Below the pieces are notes generated by a model. The model was not told the DNA's origin and made no database searches. It worked only from the letters and a program-made list of their open reading frames with translations. From Lojkania enalia (Eukaryota; Ascomycota; Dothideomycetes; Pleosporales): a DNA stretch of 64,000 nt. Position 1 is the stretch's first letter, and every line of letters begins with the position of its first letter. Below, one piece after another: positions 33,729 through 44,800 of this stretch. The position numbers and the translations under genes are program-made. Where the stretch lies: the NCBI GenBank assembly GCA_010094045.1, contig ML986645.1, positions 183,743-247,742 on the forward strand, written 5' to 3'.

Positions 33729-34080
33729 GTAATAAGGTAAGTTATCGAAAACACATCACTGCTATTGACTTCTCGCCAACATCTCAATAAAGCTGTCTTC
33801 GTTATTCGTGTTGAAGTCATTATTTAGCATTAGCATTCTTTTGCAATGTCAAGAAAACATTCTGCAATTAGATTGCGCTTAGACGTATTAAAAATGATTC
33901 ATTGATTAACAAATCGAAAATGTTCTCATATCATGTCATAACCATTCCCCAAATTCATAACCGTAACCCTAAACTCCATCCTACTAAAACCTATATTCCA
34001 TCTCTTACATATCATAACATCGCCTACACCTAATTTCTTTTCCTCCTCCCCCCCCCCCCCCCAAAAAAAAAAAAAAAATC
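33729..34080. other. intergenic between convergent genes
   Basis: 352 bp, A+T-rich, lying between two convergent genes; it holds their 3' UTRs and ends in the C15/A16 homopolymer block entered separately. Confidence 0.6.
34048..34078. repeat. C15-A16 double homopolymer
   Basis: Fifteen C followed directly by sixteen A on the + strand. On the minus strand this reads T16 then G15, starting a few bases after the stop of the small glycine-rich gene. Run lengths are error-prone in assembly. Confidence 0.9.
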
Positions 34081-34299
34081 TTAACACCCCCCACCGCCCC
34101 CATCTCCTCCACCACCACCATCTCCTCCTCCTCCTCCGTCCCCAACAAATAATCCTCCTCCTCCTACGTTAGTCCCAAAACCCACTCCTCTGCCGTAATA
34201 ACTTCTATGATGCCGAGCGAGGCGACTAGATTTGTACGGCCCGCTCTTTCGCATGGGGGGCGGATAGGTATCGTATGGTTTCGAGGAGCCGCAACCCAT
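34081..34299 (-). CDS. 72-residue glycine-rich protein with SH4-type acylation motif
   Basis: The first in-frame ATG (34299) starts MGCGSSKPYDTYPPP. Gly2, Ser6 and Lys7 fit the N-myristoyltransferase consensus, and Cys3 is placed for palmitoylation, as in Src-family SH4 regions and G-alpha subunits. A basic middle (KSSRLARHHRSYYGRG) could aid membrane binding. The C-terminal third is almost all glycine in Asp-spaced blocks (GGGGGD repeats), ending in a single Cys. No codon upstream offers an alternative ATG in frame. I know no family for it; similar MGCG/MGxxSS mini-proteins exist in fungal genomes, but function is unknown. Short length and repetitive coding keep confidence moderate. Confidence 0.5.
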   Translation of the reverse strand: MGCGSSKPYDTYPPPMRKSGPYKSSRLARHHRSYYGRGVGFGTNVGGGGLFVGDGGGGGDGGGGGDGGGGGC

Positions 34300-35310
34300 T
34301 ATAGTCACCGTTTGATCGAGGTATTTAATTGGGTAGGTTGTTGTTGGTTTGAGTTGAGATATGATTCGTAGTGGAAAGTAGGTCTTGGATAGGAGGCGAT
34401 TATGTCACACCCAGATCCGCGTTGTAGAATCTCGTTTATAGTCGCAATCGCTTCGACTATGAGTCCGTTTTTTTTAACTTCAACAAACCCTCAGGCAAAT
34501 ATTCCCAACGGAGAAAATAACATTCCTCAAATGTGTAAGAGTGAATATAGAGTCCCGTGTTCCGTCTCTTTATACCCCTTCTCCCTCCCCTCCTAACACA
34601 AGGCCTCTACCTCGTAATGACGTTAGCCTTGCCCGCCTAATCACCCGCTTACCCGTCCAGCCACAGCGCCAAGCGCATGGCTTAGACATCACGTGTTTCT
34701 TGTTTGCACCTTGCTCCTTCCGAATCAGAAAGATGCGATGCTTGTTACGAGGATCGAGCCATCGGTGTACGGAGTATGTGCTGCTCGGCTGACGTTTAGT
34801 GTTGTGGGTGTGTAACGCTAGATGCCGTGAGGCTAAATCGCGTGCGGTGCGGGAAGCTAAGAGTAGCGGCCCGCATATAGACTTATTTTTTTTCTATTTC
34901 CTCTGTAGCGCAAGATAGTTCATTAGGGACAGGAGACGTGGAGTGGCTGCATGAACAATTCTAGTATGGATTGCTGTATCATTGGTACATGGGAGAGAGA
35001 TCAGGCCCAGAAATCTACAACAGCGCAAAATAAAAATACGCCAGATGCCCGCTTCTCCGAACCACAGGGAAAAAAAAAAAACAAGCCTTAAAATAAGATA
35101 ACCTCGCCATCCTCATCCACGCAGATCCTTGTAAAAATTGCCCCAAACAAAACAAGACAACCCTAGTTGTCAATAAAGCCGTGAATGAACCTTGACCCCG
35201 TCGTCTATGCGCAAATGTTTGCAAAATCGTGCTTTGAGCGTATCCTACGTGTTTCAAATGTCACACTCCCAAATGCTCATTCATGTCCTCCGCCCTCGTT
35301 ACTCTGTTCT
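34300..35310. other. 1 kb without a gene
   Basis: It holds the promoter of the small glycine-rich gene and the 3' UTR of the TPT-type transporter. T-runs and A-runs occur (34470, 35070). Open frames show no family. Confidence 0.5.
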
Positions 35311-36462
35311 TTATTTGTGGGCCTGCTGCTTTGCCTTCAGGGCTAGGTGCGAGTAGACCCAGCCACCTCCCAAAGCCAACAAAACGCCGCACCACTCCTT
35401 GGTGCTGAGAATCTTGCCTTCGCTGTACCAGCCAATGGAGAGAATCAGAATCGTCTTGATGTGGCTGACAATATTGAAGGTTAGAGCCGAGGTACGGCCA
35501 ATTATCAGGAATTGAGAAAGATTGTACAGCGATGCCATGATGCCAGACGCGATGACTGAATAGAGAATGTCTGTGGGAACAATGCTGAGGTCGGGAATCT
35601 TATCGAAGAATGGAACAAAAGGAATAAGGAGGAGAACAGAAATCGGGGCCTGGTTGAGGAGCAACTGGGGTGCGGAGACGCCGAAATCTTCGATCTTCTT
35701 GCCGATCCAGATCTGGTAAAGCGCAGTGGAGCAGAACGCCAGAGTAGCGATAATGACTCCAAAGAGCTGGGTCTTGGCGGCCTCGTTGATTGTGAAAGAG
35801 ACACCAATGCAGGTAGCGAAGATGGCTGCGAGCATGTAGCGGGTGACCGTCTTGCGGAATAGGACGTAGTTGATCAAAACTACGCAAGGAGTAGTCATGA
35901 CCTTGGACAACTGGTAGAAGCCAATCGAGTTGTAGGTCAAGCTGAGATTTCCCAACACAACGTATCCGGCGAAGAAGGCGCACACAGGCAACATATCCCA
36001 CGGGTTCAGCCGGATCGCCTTGAAGGCGCGGAATGGACCGCGGGTTGCGACAAAGAGGACGAGGCCGGTGGCCGTGAAATGCCACATAACCACCATAAGC
36101 TGGCAGGCATGGAGTTGGTCATCGCTGAAGACTCTATTTTCCCTTTGTTAGCATATTATATTTTCATCGCGCGCTCTACAGCATCGGGGCCGTCGTACCG
36201 TTTGCTCAAGAAGATGATGCCCAGCGTCGAAAAGGTGTTGAGGGCGATCCAGAAGCAGGTGATCAGCTTTTCTTTGAGGGGTATCGAGGCGGGCTCCTCG
36301 GGCGTCTCGTACTTGGGCAGTTCCTTGTCTTCGGTAGACTCTCGCGGATCAACATTGTCAACGAGGCCCTCGATGGAGGGACGCTTCTCAGCTGTGTACA
36401 GTGTCAGCAGGGCGTGGTGTGGATCGCAAGGGCTAGGATGTCGTCGCGCTTCTCGTACCCAT
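35311..36462 (-). CDS. triose-phosphate/nucleotide-sugar type transporter (TPT family)
   Basis: Drug/metabolite-transporter superfamily protein close to SLC35E3, probably a Golgi antiporter; the substrate is not predictable. Exons 36462-36459 (only ATGG), 36391-36199 and 36133-35311 give 1,020 nt, 339 residues. The first intron (67 nt, GTACGA...ACACAG) turns ATGG plus CTGAGAAG into MAEKRPSIEGLVDNVD, a sensible N-terminus; without it no in-frame ATG precedes the conserved part. A hydrophilic N-terminus (about 50 residues) is followed by LITCFWIALNTFSTLGIIFL, VFSDDQLHACQLMVVMWHFT, then about ten hydrophobic spans. Conserved stretches are GNLSLTYNSIGFYQLSKVMT, TPCVVLINYVLF and SALTFNIVSHIKTILIL. 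It ends in a Lys-containing tail (ALKAKQQAHK). Confidence 0.9.
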
Positions 36463-39025
36463 TGATGTGTGCGGTCTGGTGTTGTAGCGAGCGACTGGTT
36501 CGTTGAGGCCGGGCTAAGCGGTCATGCTATATAGGAAAGGACAGGTGGAAAAAACGGAAATGAGCGAAGGCGCAGGGCGAAGATGGTTTCAGAGGAACAA
36601 GAGGAGAGGAGAGTCGGGCACAGAAGGGTGGTATTCGGTGAGGAGCAGACAGGGCTGCTGCCGAAAGCGGATTAAGGGTTGCGAAGGGGGATTGTTTGGC
36701 GGGCTCACGTAACGGCTAGCCTCTTGGCCTCCTAGCCTACTTAGCGGGCCACATGCCAAGCGCGCAGGGCTGTGCTGCGAGATACCAGATATCCACAATG
36801 CGCGACGCCACCACCAACCAACCACCGCCCCCAGGGGCTCCATGCGCTCAAATGCCCTCCAATGTGGGCCGTAGTCCGCTCCCGTCAGCTGTTCGCTCGT
36901 TTCGGCGGCTGCGGATTAAATTTAGCCACCATGCATCGCCGTGTGGCCGGATGCTGCGTTTTCTCTGTTTTTTTCTCTCCTCTTCTTCACGCTAGGGGCT
37001 CTCATACGCACCTCGTCCATGCGATCCCGTATCTGCCTCGCATACAGTCGAATTAATCATCTTACTGCACCAAGTTCCGACGTTTACGGTGCGTTCTAGG
37101 AAACACTGCGATCAGCCGAGGCCCAACTCTCCTGGTCTTGACATCACGATACGTACCACCGACAGCCCCGCGCATATAAGCATTCGTAACGTCACCGGAC
37201 ATGAATCTCGCGTAGGGGCGGAGACCTATTGCCAGCGGCAGGTCCGGGGCGCTACGTACATTGCACGCCATGTTAAGCCCTACTTTGTATTATGAAGCAG
37301 CTGCGTCGTCGTGGCTCTTGGATTTGCACGTGACTGCAATATTCTTTCCAACCTTGGAAGACAGTTGAACAGACCCCATACATAGGGTAGGTTTCTCAGT
37401 TAGCAACAGCGGAGTGATTAGTCATTCACAATTGCGAACTATACAACGCCATTTTACCATTTCGCCATCTCAAGGTTGTTCTACGTAGTAGGAGCAGACA
37501 TATAGGTCGTATAGCTCACTAAGATACGGCGTCTCTTCCATTCATGGCATCCGTTAACCCTCGATATGGGGTATTGTATTGGCTGCATTGCACAACTCGC
37601 TTTTCCTATCATTGGCAGGATTCCTCAACACGGCACTTAGCTCATTCGCTCCGCCCGTTCGCGTTCCTCAATTATGCTTTCATCAGCATCCGGCTCCGCC
37701 GGCAGTCGCAAGAACTTATTTTGGTAACATGTAACCTTTAGTCCGCCACTCGAGGAGCTGTTCATGGAAAATGTGCCAGACGACAAAGGCAATGGCAGAG
37801 CACGAGACATTTTGGATACTTTGGCACAGAAGGAGAGTTGACCGACGACAACGCAAATCTTACAGGAACCTTGGTTTCAAGCAGTAGACCATGAAAACAG
37901 GATAAACATTCATGTGAGATCGGAGATTTTGAGAGGAAGCGATATCGAGATTACCTGTCGATATTGACTGATTCGGCTGAAGTTTTTTCATTTTGTAGTC
38001 TAGGCATCCAGAAAAGTCGATTTTGAATGCTGAGTTATATGGCTGGATTGTGGTTTAGTGGACTGTTAACACCGTCTAATAATACCTACCCCACAGCTCT
38101 AAATACGATCCATTATTTTCTACTTCCTTTAATCTTCATTTCTAGACATTGCATCTTTTTCAGAATCTAGCGAAGAGGTGGAACCGCGGGTAGCAGCAAG
38201 GGCTTCTTGTTTCATACAGGCGGACATTATAGATGTCCGAAGTTCAAGGAAATCTCAGGCCTTCAAGCGCACCTGATGTCGTGGAACCGTTACCCGGATT
38301 GAACATTGCGTGTGAACACATCGACCAGATAGGGGACTCGATACGGGTTTAAATGTGTTTTTAGTAGCCAGTTAGAATACACGGCTTGAAGATGGTTACA
38401 GTGGGGCCCCACGCCTCCTGTTTCAGCTTCTTTGACAGGTACAGTTGTGCCTCTTATTTTCTTATCCGTCTTAGCTTGCGTCAATATGGTAAGGTCGTAT
38501 ATTTCTTGAGATGACTGCTCTGTGAAGAGGACTCGCCGCCGTCATACAGATGCTTTTTTAAGTATCACAAAATGTTTAGATTGATAATTTTGTCCCACGG
38601 AAGGCGTAGGGCTAGCTGAAACGGTGAGTACGCCGAGTCTGGTGTTCCGTGTCGACAAGTCATCCACACCATATACCACATTGGGATTTTATACGGCTCT
38701 ATAGATGTTTGTTATTATTATTTCATTTGCAGTTGTTGATATACATTCCATTCTATCAAATCCTAGTCCCATCAATTCATAAAGTTGTCGGAATGCTGGT
38801 ATTCCTCCCACTGTTGGGCCATTCGCAATACGACTATTCACTTCCACCGGCTTTTGCAAACGCACATCTTCTTCGGCCAGCATTTGCGTTACCGTTAGTG
38901 CAGGTCTAGCCCCACTTTCACTGTCACACGGAACATCTCTCGCCGCCGTGAGGTCTTTTGCTGTGCCCCTATCCTGTGCGGTTGAGTCTCTCTCCCTATG
39001 CTGAGAAGCCTTCCGAACATTGGAG
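36463..39025. other. 2.6 kb without a gene
   Basis: Only short scattered frames. The first 400 bp (GC-rich) is the TPT promoter region; the middle (37400-38650) is mixed and featureless; the last 150 bp precede the GT8 gene. No tRNA, repeat or protein remnant was recognised. Confidence 0.5.
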
Positions 39026-40193
39026 ATGGCCATGCCGCGGAACATTCGCATTCTTTGGTACACTGCACTGGCCTCAGTCCTAGTCTTAATTCTCTTCTTT
39101 GGCCACGCGCATCGACCTCTCGACCGTTTCCGCTTCAACGGCTCTGCACACAAACTCGAAGAGTCGGTTCCAGGAGCACCGGAACAAGAAGCCTCTTCGC
39201 CTAGCTCACCGTATGCCTATCAGTACGGGTTTCCGAACGTCACCACAGAGAAACTGGCATACGTCACATGGCTATCCAGCACCATCTACGGTGAGAAGAG
39301 CGAGGAAGAAGACGTCTTCTTCATCGCAACGAGAATCCTAGTATGGCAACTGCTCCACTATGAGAAGACGAAGACGAAAGGCATCGACGTGGTCGTAATC
39401 GTAACTCCAGATGTCAGTGAATCTCGACGAAAGCGGCTCCGCAAAGATGGTGCCACGGTGCGGCCCATCGACTTCGTCCATGGCAAGAGCGATTCATGGT
39501 TGCACCCAGGAGAGTCTCGCTGGAACGACATCATGTCCAAGCTACGAGCCTGGGAAATGACAGAGTATTCCAGAGTACTACCATCCACCCATAAGCCTCA
39601 CTGACCGAGATTCCATCCGCTAACGACCCCCCAAGATCCTGATGCTGGACGGCGACATCATACTCCTGCATCGCCTCGACGGCATCTTTAACGACCCATC
39701 TACCGCTCCCCTTCTCACGAACCGAGACATTGAAACGCCACAAGACGAGCCGGACCTGCCGTCTTCCTACCTCCTCGCTAGCATCGGCGAGGTCAGCGGT
39801 GCCGACCACCCCTTCCCACCAACCTGGGACAATGGCCTCAAGAAACCGGGATACTTTTGCGCCGGCCTCTTCATGCTGCAGCCAAACAAGCAGATCTTCA
39901 AATACTACACCGCGCTTCTTGATATTCCTAACCGCTTCGATCCGAAGTACATGGAGCAGGCGCTGCTGAACTATGCGCATAGGTGGGATGGCCCAATGCC
40001 GTGGAAGGAGCTTGACTATACGTGGAATATCCGGTCGGTGAATGATAATGATTTGGATAAGGGCCTGGTTAGTATGCATGAGAAGTGGTGGGAGGAGCCG
40101 TTTAGTCATAGTGAGCGGGTCAAGGGCATTTTTCAGCAGATGAGGTGGCAGATGGAGGGGTACTATCTGGCGCGTGATGAGCTGAGGGTATAG
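39026..40193 (+). CDS. GT8 (glycogenin-like) glycosyltransferase, Golgi type II
   Basis: Family 8 retaining glycosyltransferase, using UDP-sugars. Exons 39026-39574 and 39636-40193 give 1,107 nt, 368 residues, over a 61 nt intron (GTACTA...CCAAG). The first in-frame ATG is at 39026; the open frame extends two codons further without one. A short basic N-terminus and one hydrophobic segment (ILWYTALASVLVLILFFGHA) make a type II signal anchor, so the catalytic domain is lumenal. The splice join creates YSRILMLDGDIILLHRLDGI with the metal-binding DGD at about 188-190. Downstream PGYFCAGLFMLQPNKQIF and MEQALLNYAHR are typical of fungal GT8 proteins. HEKWWEEP near residue 330 is also conserved. Acceptor and linkage are unknown; wall or glycolipid decoration is likely. 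Confidence 0.92.
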
Positions 40194-40569
40194 GGCTTTC
40201 GTTTTTGGGGGTGTTGGGTGCGTGGCTGAATGGCTTTTTAAACTTAGCGACGGAAGGATTGCAAGAGACGTATTTGTGTCGTGTTCGTGCGGCGAGGGGT
40301 GGGTGGATTGGGTTCAGATATGTATAAATGATTAACGGATTTTGTAGCATAATATGATAAATATCTAGTCTCCATATCTTCACCAGTCTGTATCAGCGTT
40401 CACACTGTTGTTTTCGTACTATTGGCAACCATTTCTCCGTATTTCCAAATACCGCCATATTGCACAAAGAACACCATCTCACTTCCGCCCGACTAGGAAC
40501 CACGCCGCAACACCATCCAAGCAGCACCAACCCAACTCAACACAACACAACACAACATAAACTCCCCAC
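40194..40569. other. convergent 3' region
   Basis: 376 bp between convergent stops of the GT8 and esterase genes. It contains a short ACACAACACAACACAAC repeat near 40540. No gene is seen. Confidence 0.55.
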
Positions 40570-41750
40570 CTACGCCCCAATCTTCTCCTTGACAAATGTC
40601 TCCGTATCATCCAGACCCTCCTGCACTACATCAATCGCCCCAGGTGTAAACATAATAAACCCATGAGGCGCCCCATTATAGATCTTGACCACTGCCTCAT
40701 TCCCCCACATCTGCCACTTCGCTCCCATAAACACCGTATCATCTAACAACGGATCCTCGCTGCCGCACGTGAACAGCGCCGGCGGCAGCTTCTTGCCGCG
40801 GATGTCCGCGAAGAAGGGCGAGATGGTCGGGTCGCGGCGCTGCATGGGCGTTGTTCCAGGGAGCAGGACCTCGATATATTTCTGCATGACGTCTTGGTCG
40901 ATGACGAGGGCAAGCTCGTGGTGGTCGACCATGGGGAGGAAGCCGGAGAGGTCGTAACAGCCGAAGTGCAGGAGCAGGCCTTTGAATGCGAAGCTGGGGA
41001 CTTTTTCGTAGAGGTATAGGGCTACGAGAACGGCGAGGTGGCCGCCGGCGCTCTAGATAAGCACTTAGCATGTAATGACTGGATGCGAAGGTTTGAGTTT
41101 AGAGAATCTATAATTACCTCTCCGCCCGTGAACATGAGCTCTCCACCAAATGTATCTTTCCCGTTCTTGATTAGCCATTCTGCAGCGTCATAGCAGTCTT
41201 CTGCACCGGCGGGCCACGGATCTTCGGGAGCGAGTCGGTAGCCAATCGAGACGACAGTCAGGTTATAATGGTCAGCCATATATTTTAGATACGGATCCTG
41301 GCTTCTCAAATCAGTCCCAATGCTGCATTGCGAATCATGAAGTGTTGTGTTTTCACATACTAAGCTTCTGACTGAAGCACCCAGCCGCCTCCATGGATAT
41401 GCATATGTATTCCCTTGGACTCTCCACTAGTAGGCGTGAAATATCGGCAAGGGATCTCTCGTCTAGGATCACGGGATGGAATCGCCATGTTCAGGCCCTC
41501 AGGGAGAACTACTGGTTTTAGAAGCGGAGTTTTGCCCTCCCATCTCAGCTTTCGGTACTCTGCTGCGCCGACCTACAAAAGATACATGAGCTTGAAAATT
41601 TGATGATATGTAACGGTTGACTACCTCGTACCATCTTGGCCCATCTTTCCAGATCTGAATCAATTTCTTATTAAATTCATTGGTTTTCTCGTTTACTTTG
41701 GAGCGATCGAATTTGGAGGGGTCAACATTAAGGTCAGACTTTAGCGGCAT
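40570..41750 (-). CDS. HSL-type alpha/beta hydrolase (esterase/lipase)
   Basis: Alpha/beta-hydrolase-3 family carboxylesterase. Exons 41750-41625, 41572-41361, 41301-41118 and 41052-40570 give 1,005 nt, 334 residues, introns 52-65 nt. The oxyanion motif HGGGW is at about 102-106. The nucleophile motif is assembled across intron 3: FTGGE plus SAGGHLAV, giving GESAGG with Ser175. Acid and base are in CGSEDPLLDD and NGAPHGFIMF near the C-terminus. The second intron's acceptor (GAGAAG, before CCAGGATCC) was chosen because the usual CAG three bases later would create a stop. No signal peptide; the N-terminus (MPLKSDLNVDPSKF) is polar, so probably intracellular. Substrates of this family are broad (short esters, lactones). 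Confidence 0.9.
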
Positions 41751-42128
41751 AGTCACGGACACGCAGTCTATGATACGGGTTGAGTATTCTACAATTAAGA
41801 ATCTGGAGATGAACAAGCACAACACTTGTGCGATAAGGATCTATTATAAATGGGAGAGGAGCAATTGTACCTAGGTAAGCTATGGTGGGGTGGCGGGGTA
41901 GTAGCTACACAACGGGACTACTAGAAAACGGCCCTGCATAGCCGGATTACCAAAAACCGTAGTTTCCGCAACATGGGGTATCACTTGACCGTTACACTAC
42001 CGACGCCTATTAACCAACAAGGTGAAAGAAATGTACCGATGCTAATGGTGTAATATCAGCGGAAGGAGGAAACAGATGTACATAATACACGAGTAAGGTT
42101 CGCTAGAAGGAGCATGTAAGCAGAATTT
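41751..42128. other. intergenic with tRNA relic
   Basis: 378 bp holding the esterase promoter and, on the minus strand, a tRNA-like fragment (next entry). Nothing else is seen. Confidence 0.5.
41942..42006 (-). pseudogene. degenerate tRNA-Gly-like sequence
   Basis: The minus strand starts GCGTCGGTAGTGTAACGG, identical to the 5' acceptor stem, D-stem and A box of fungal tRNA-Gly. Further on, GGTTTTTGGTAATCCGGC occupies the place of the usual B box and T-stem (GGTTCGATTCCCGGC), with several C to T-type changes. The 3' acceptor half (CTATGCA instead of CGACGCA) no longer pairs fully, and the anticodon arm is unreadable. It reads as a decayed tRNA gene, possibly altered by RIP-like mutation. Confidence 0.4.
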
Positions 42129-43531
42129 TCATCTGCCGTTTCTTGACTGTATTCTAGGAGTCGAGTATGATGAATGTCCGTTGGTCTGGGTCTTGATTCC
42201 TTTGCGAGGCTGTCGTACTGGCTGTACGAACCACGATTTGACTTCAGCTGCAATGGCCGTCGCGATTCTGAAGGGATACATAAACACTACAAGAGCCATT
42301 TGGAATATACGGGCTAGTGTGTTTGCTACCCAGGTCAAGCATATTGAAACTAGGCCCGGCTGCTGTCCCGTTCTGGCCGCAACCGCAGCCAGAGAGAGTG
42401 CGTCTTTTAATCGCAGGTCTAGTTCAGCAAAGCGAGCTTCGATTTGTATTGATTGAGCGGCTTGTCGCTTCTCATACCGACGAACGGCGCGATTGAGGGC
42501 ATCCAGTTGAGGCTGAAGGCCTTGACGAACATTACTACTGATCTTCATCGCCTCAGATTCACTGGTCGTGGAGGATTCGGCTAATCGTGCTTCGACGTCC
42601 GCCAGCCGCTGTGAAATCTCTACTGTATCTGCCCTCGTCAGCCCATCCTTCGTGTCTACTCTGACTAGACGTTGAAGGTGGGCCATGCGTGCTTTCTTCA
42701 TTTTTATAACATGAGACACGGGTCGAAGCTCAGCCGCCATAACGAAGATCGTCAGATTGTAGTTGGAGACCAGGCCTTCCGAAGGCCGGGTGAGTTGCGA
42801 CCGTATAGTGTGAAGAAGATATGCGCCCAAGAGCGGACCGCCGAAGCATGTCATCAACGCGTAGAACGCTTCCCTTCCTAAGCTCCGTCGGGCGTCCCCC
42901 TGTGCGGTTGTCATATCCTCTGCAGTTTTGGTGACTGTACTGGAAGGATCCAGCTCTGGAGACTTTGGGCGATCATCGTCCTGCATGTCCTCGCTTCCCT
43001 CGTTCTCTTCGTCTTCCTCAAGGATTGTGTCGCGGGTCTGTAGGTCGTCGGCTTCCACGTATTGAACATGCTGCGCGGCATGATACCAATCCCTGAATGT
43101 CTTGTTAGTGCAGAACGGCGCAGTCGCTCAAGTATGTACCATGGCGCCCTGACACACCAATTGAGGAACATGGACGCAAGCGCAAGCAGTAAAACGTCCG
43201 TTACGACTGCACTCCCATTTTGGAAGAAGAGTCCACCAACGGCGGGAAGGATAGCGAACACGAGGGGCGCAGAGTGCCAGACTGATGGCTCGTCCGAGGA
43301 GGTAATCGTATCCATATCATTTCCGCTAGATCGGAGAAGGTTGTCGGTCGAGGATCGGTAGGACTGTCGTGTGTCCGAATAATCGGAGAGGACAGAACTT
43401 CGTCGACGCTGGACAGGTGGAACGAGCTGCGCGCCTTCAGAGAAGGTCGCTGCCCGATTCAACATCCTCTGGCGGAGTAGAGGGTGTATCTGGGAGCCGG
43501 TATGGCTTTCGGCAGCCGCGCCGTCAACCAT
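42129..43531 (-). CDS. membrane protein with coiled coil, unknown function
   Basis: Exons 43531-43140 and 43092-42129, over a 47 nt intron with a CACTAAC branch site, give 1,356 nt, 451 residues. The N-terminal 90 residues are Ser/Arg-rich and disordered. Two hydrophobic segments follow (APLVFAILPAVGGLFFQNGS and VVTDVLLLALASMFLNWCVR, about 93-132). An acidic linker (EEDEENEGSEDMQDDDRP) leads to a third pair (FYALMTCFGGPLLGAYLLHT and NYNLTIFVMAAEL). Residues about 270-370 are a long amphipathic helix (LADVEARLAESSTTSESEAM, then LDALNRAVRRYEKRQAAQS), likely coiled coil. A last membrane segment (FQMALVVFMYPFRIATAIAA) is followed by a basic tail. Conserved in architecture with uncharacterised ascomycete membrane proteins; I assign no role. 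Confidence 0.8.
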
Positions 43532-44800
43532 GGTGGTGGCGGGGAAGTGACGGCGATCCGGTCGACGGAGCTATGCTGTTTCGAAGGTCGAGATAGAACG
43601 TGGGTGGCGGCATCAACTCACTGCTCACCATGTAGGCTGATGGATAGCGACACATTGTTGATGAGGCGTGGCCCGCTCGCAAGGTTCCGACTCAGGGCCC
43701 TTGTAATTGGGATGAATGCCGCGTCGTGTGACGACTGCCGCGGCTTCCACGTATGTGCCAACTAGTCCCGAAGCGGTTAATTCTAAGTATTCGAACTTCT
43801 TCATATTCGCACTCCTAAGCTCTCGAGGGATCCCGCGCCAGAGTCCTCGAACGTGTGCGACGCTCCAATCATGCACTCAAGCTACTTGGAATTCAGTCAA
43901 CATCACGTAATCTAGCATGAGTTGCTATACTGTCCTCAGAACCATGCGGTGCGGACCGGGCGCCCAACACAGCCTATGGACGGAGACCTGTAGCCTGCGG
44001 TCGCCGCGGAGACACTGTGAACTCCTGATTCACATATCTAGCGATATTGTACTACAAATATAGCTCCTCTCCACTATGACTACGGCTTGCAGCTTGCAGA
44101 GGTCTCTTGCTCCAGCCTTTAGCAGATTACCACGGCTTAGTGCCAGACATGCCAAAGCCCTGCAGCCATGTAGAGCAAGTTGCAAAGGTATTGGTACGCT
44201 AATACTGTATCACAGACATGTCTGAGGTCTCCTTATGTGCTTGGCGGTTCAGAATTCGCGTTTTGGTTTCATTTGCTATTCAGACCCAAATCCAGCAATC
44301 GCCTAGTCTCAGAACCACTACGCCATAGTGAGCGGATATACTCCATGCACCATAATTTATTGGACTCTATTCAATCTACTTATCAATAAGCTCGCGTTCT
44401 GACGCAGCTAGAGAACCTAGCGATGAGATTCCATTTAGGCGCTTGGTCCACGTACCGCACAACGGGTGAAGGTAACATGGTTCTTATTGAGCTCTATTCA
44501 GGTCGAAAGTTTGTTGAAAACCTCAGAACCTCCCTCACTTGCTTCTGGGAATTCCAAGAACGCTCCGCTCTCTATGCGAGCTTCTGTTCCTACTCCATAT
44601 CTATTTCTTTACACTTTCTGGAGATCTTTAATCTACATACTCTTCCGTTTGGCAGGACACTTGCTCAGTCAAAGGGTGGTTCTCTTGATATTGTTCGGAG
44701 ATCATTATTTCATTCCGGCTCCGAGAATTCTAAGCTCATATACCTCCGTCCAACAATCATCCAATTCAAGTTTCTCCCAGGTCCGCTAAAAAACTTTACC
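43532..44800. other. 1.3 kb without a gene, upstream of STE3
   Basis: The right part (44423-44800) is open in the STE3 frame, but its translation looks unlike receptor sequence and is better read as 5' leader. The left part is the promoter of the coiled-coil membrane gene. Nothing else is recognised. Confidence 0.5.

Noticed and set aside
38689..39153. 154-codon minus-strand frame overlapping the GT8 start
   Set aside because: Antisense shadow of the signal-anchor region of a well-supported gene; basic, low-information translation.
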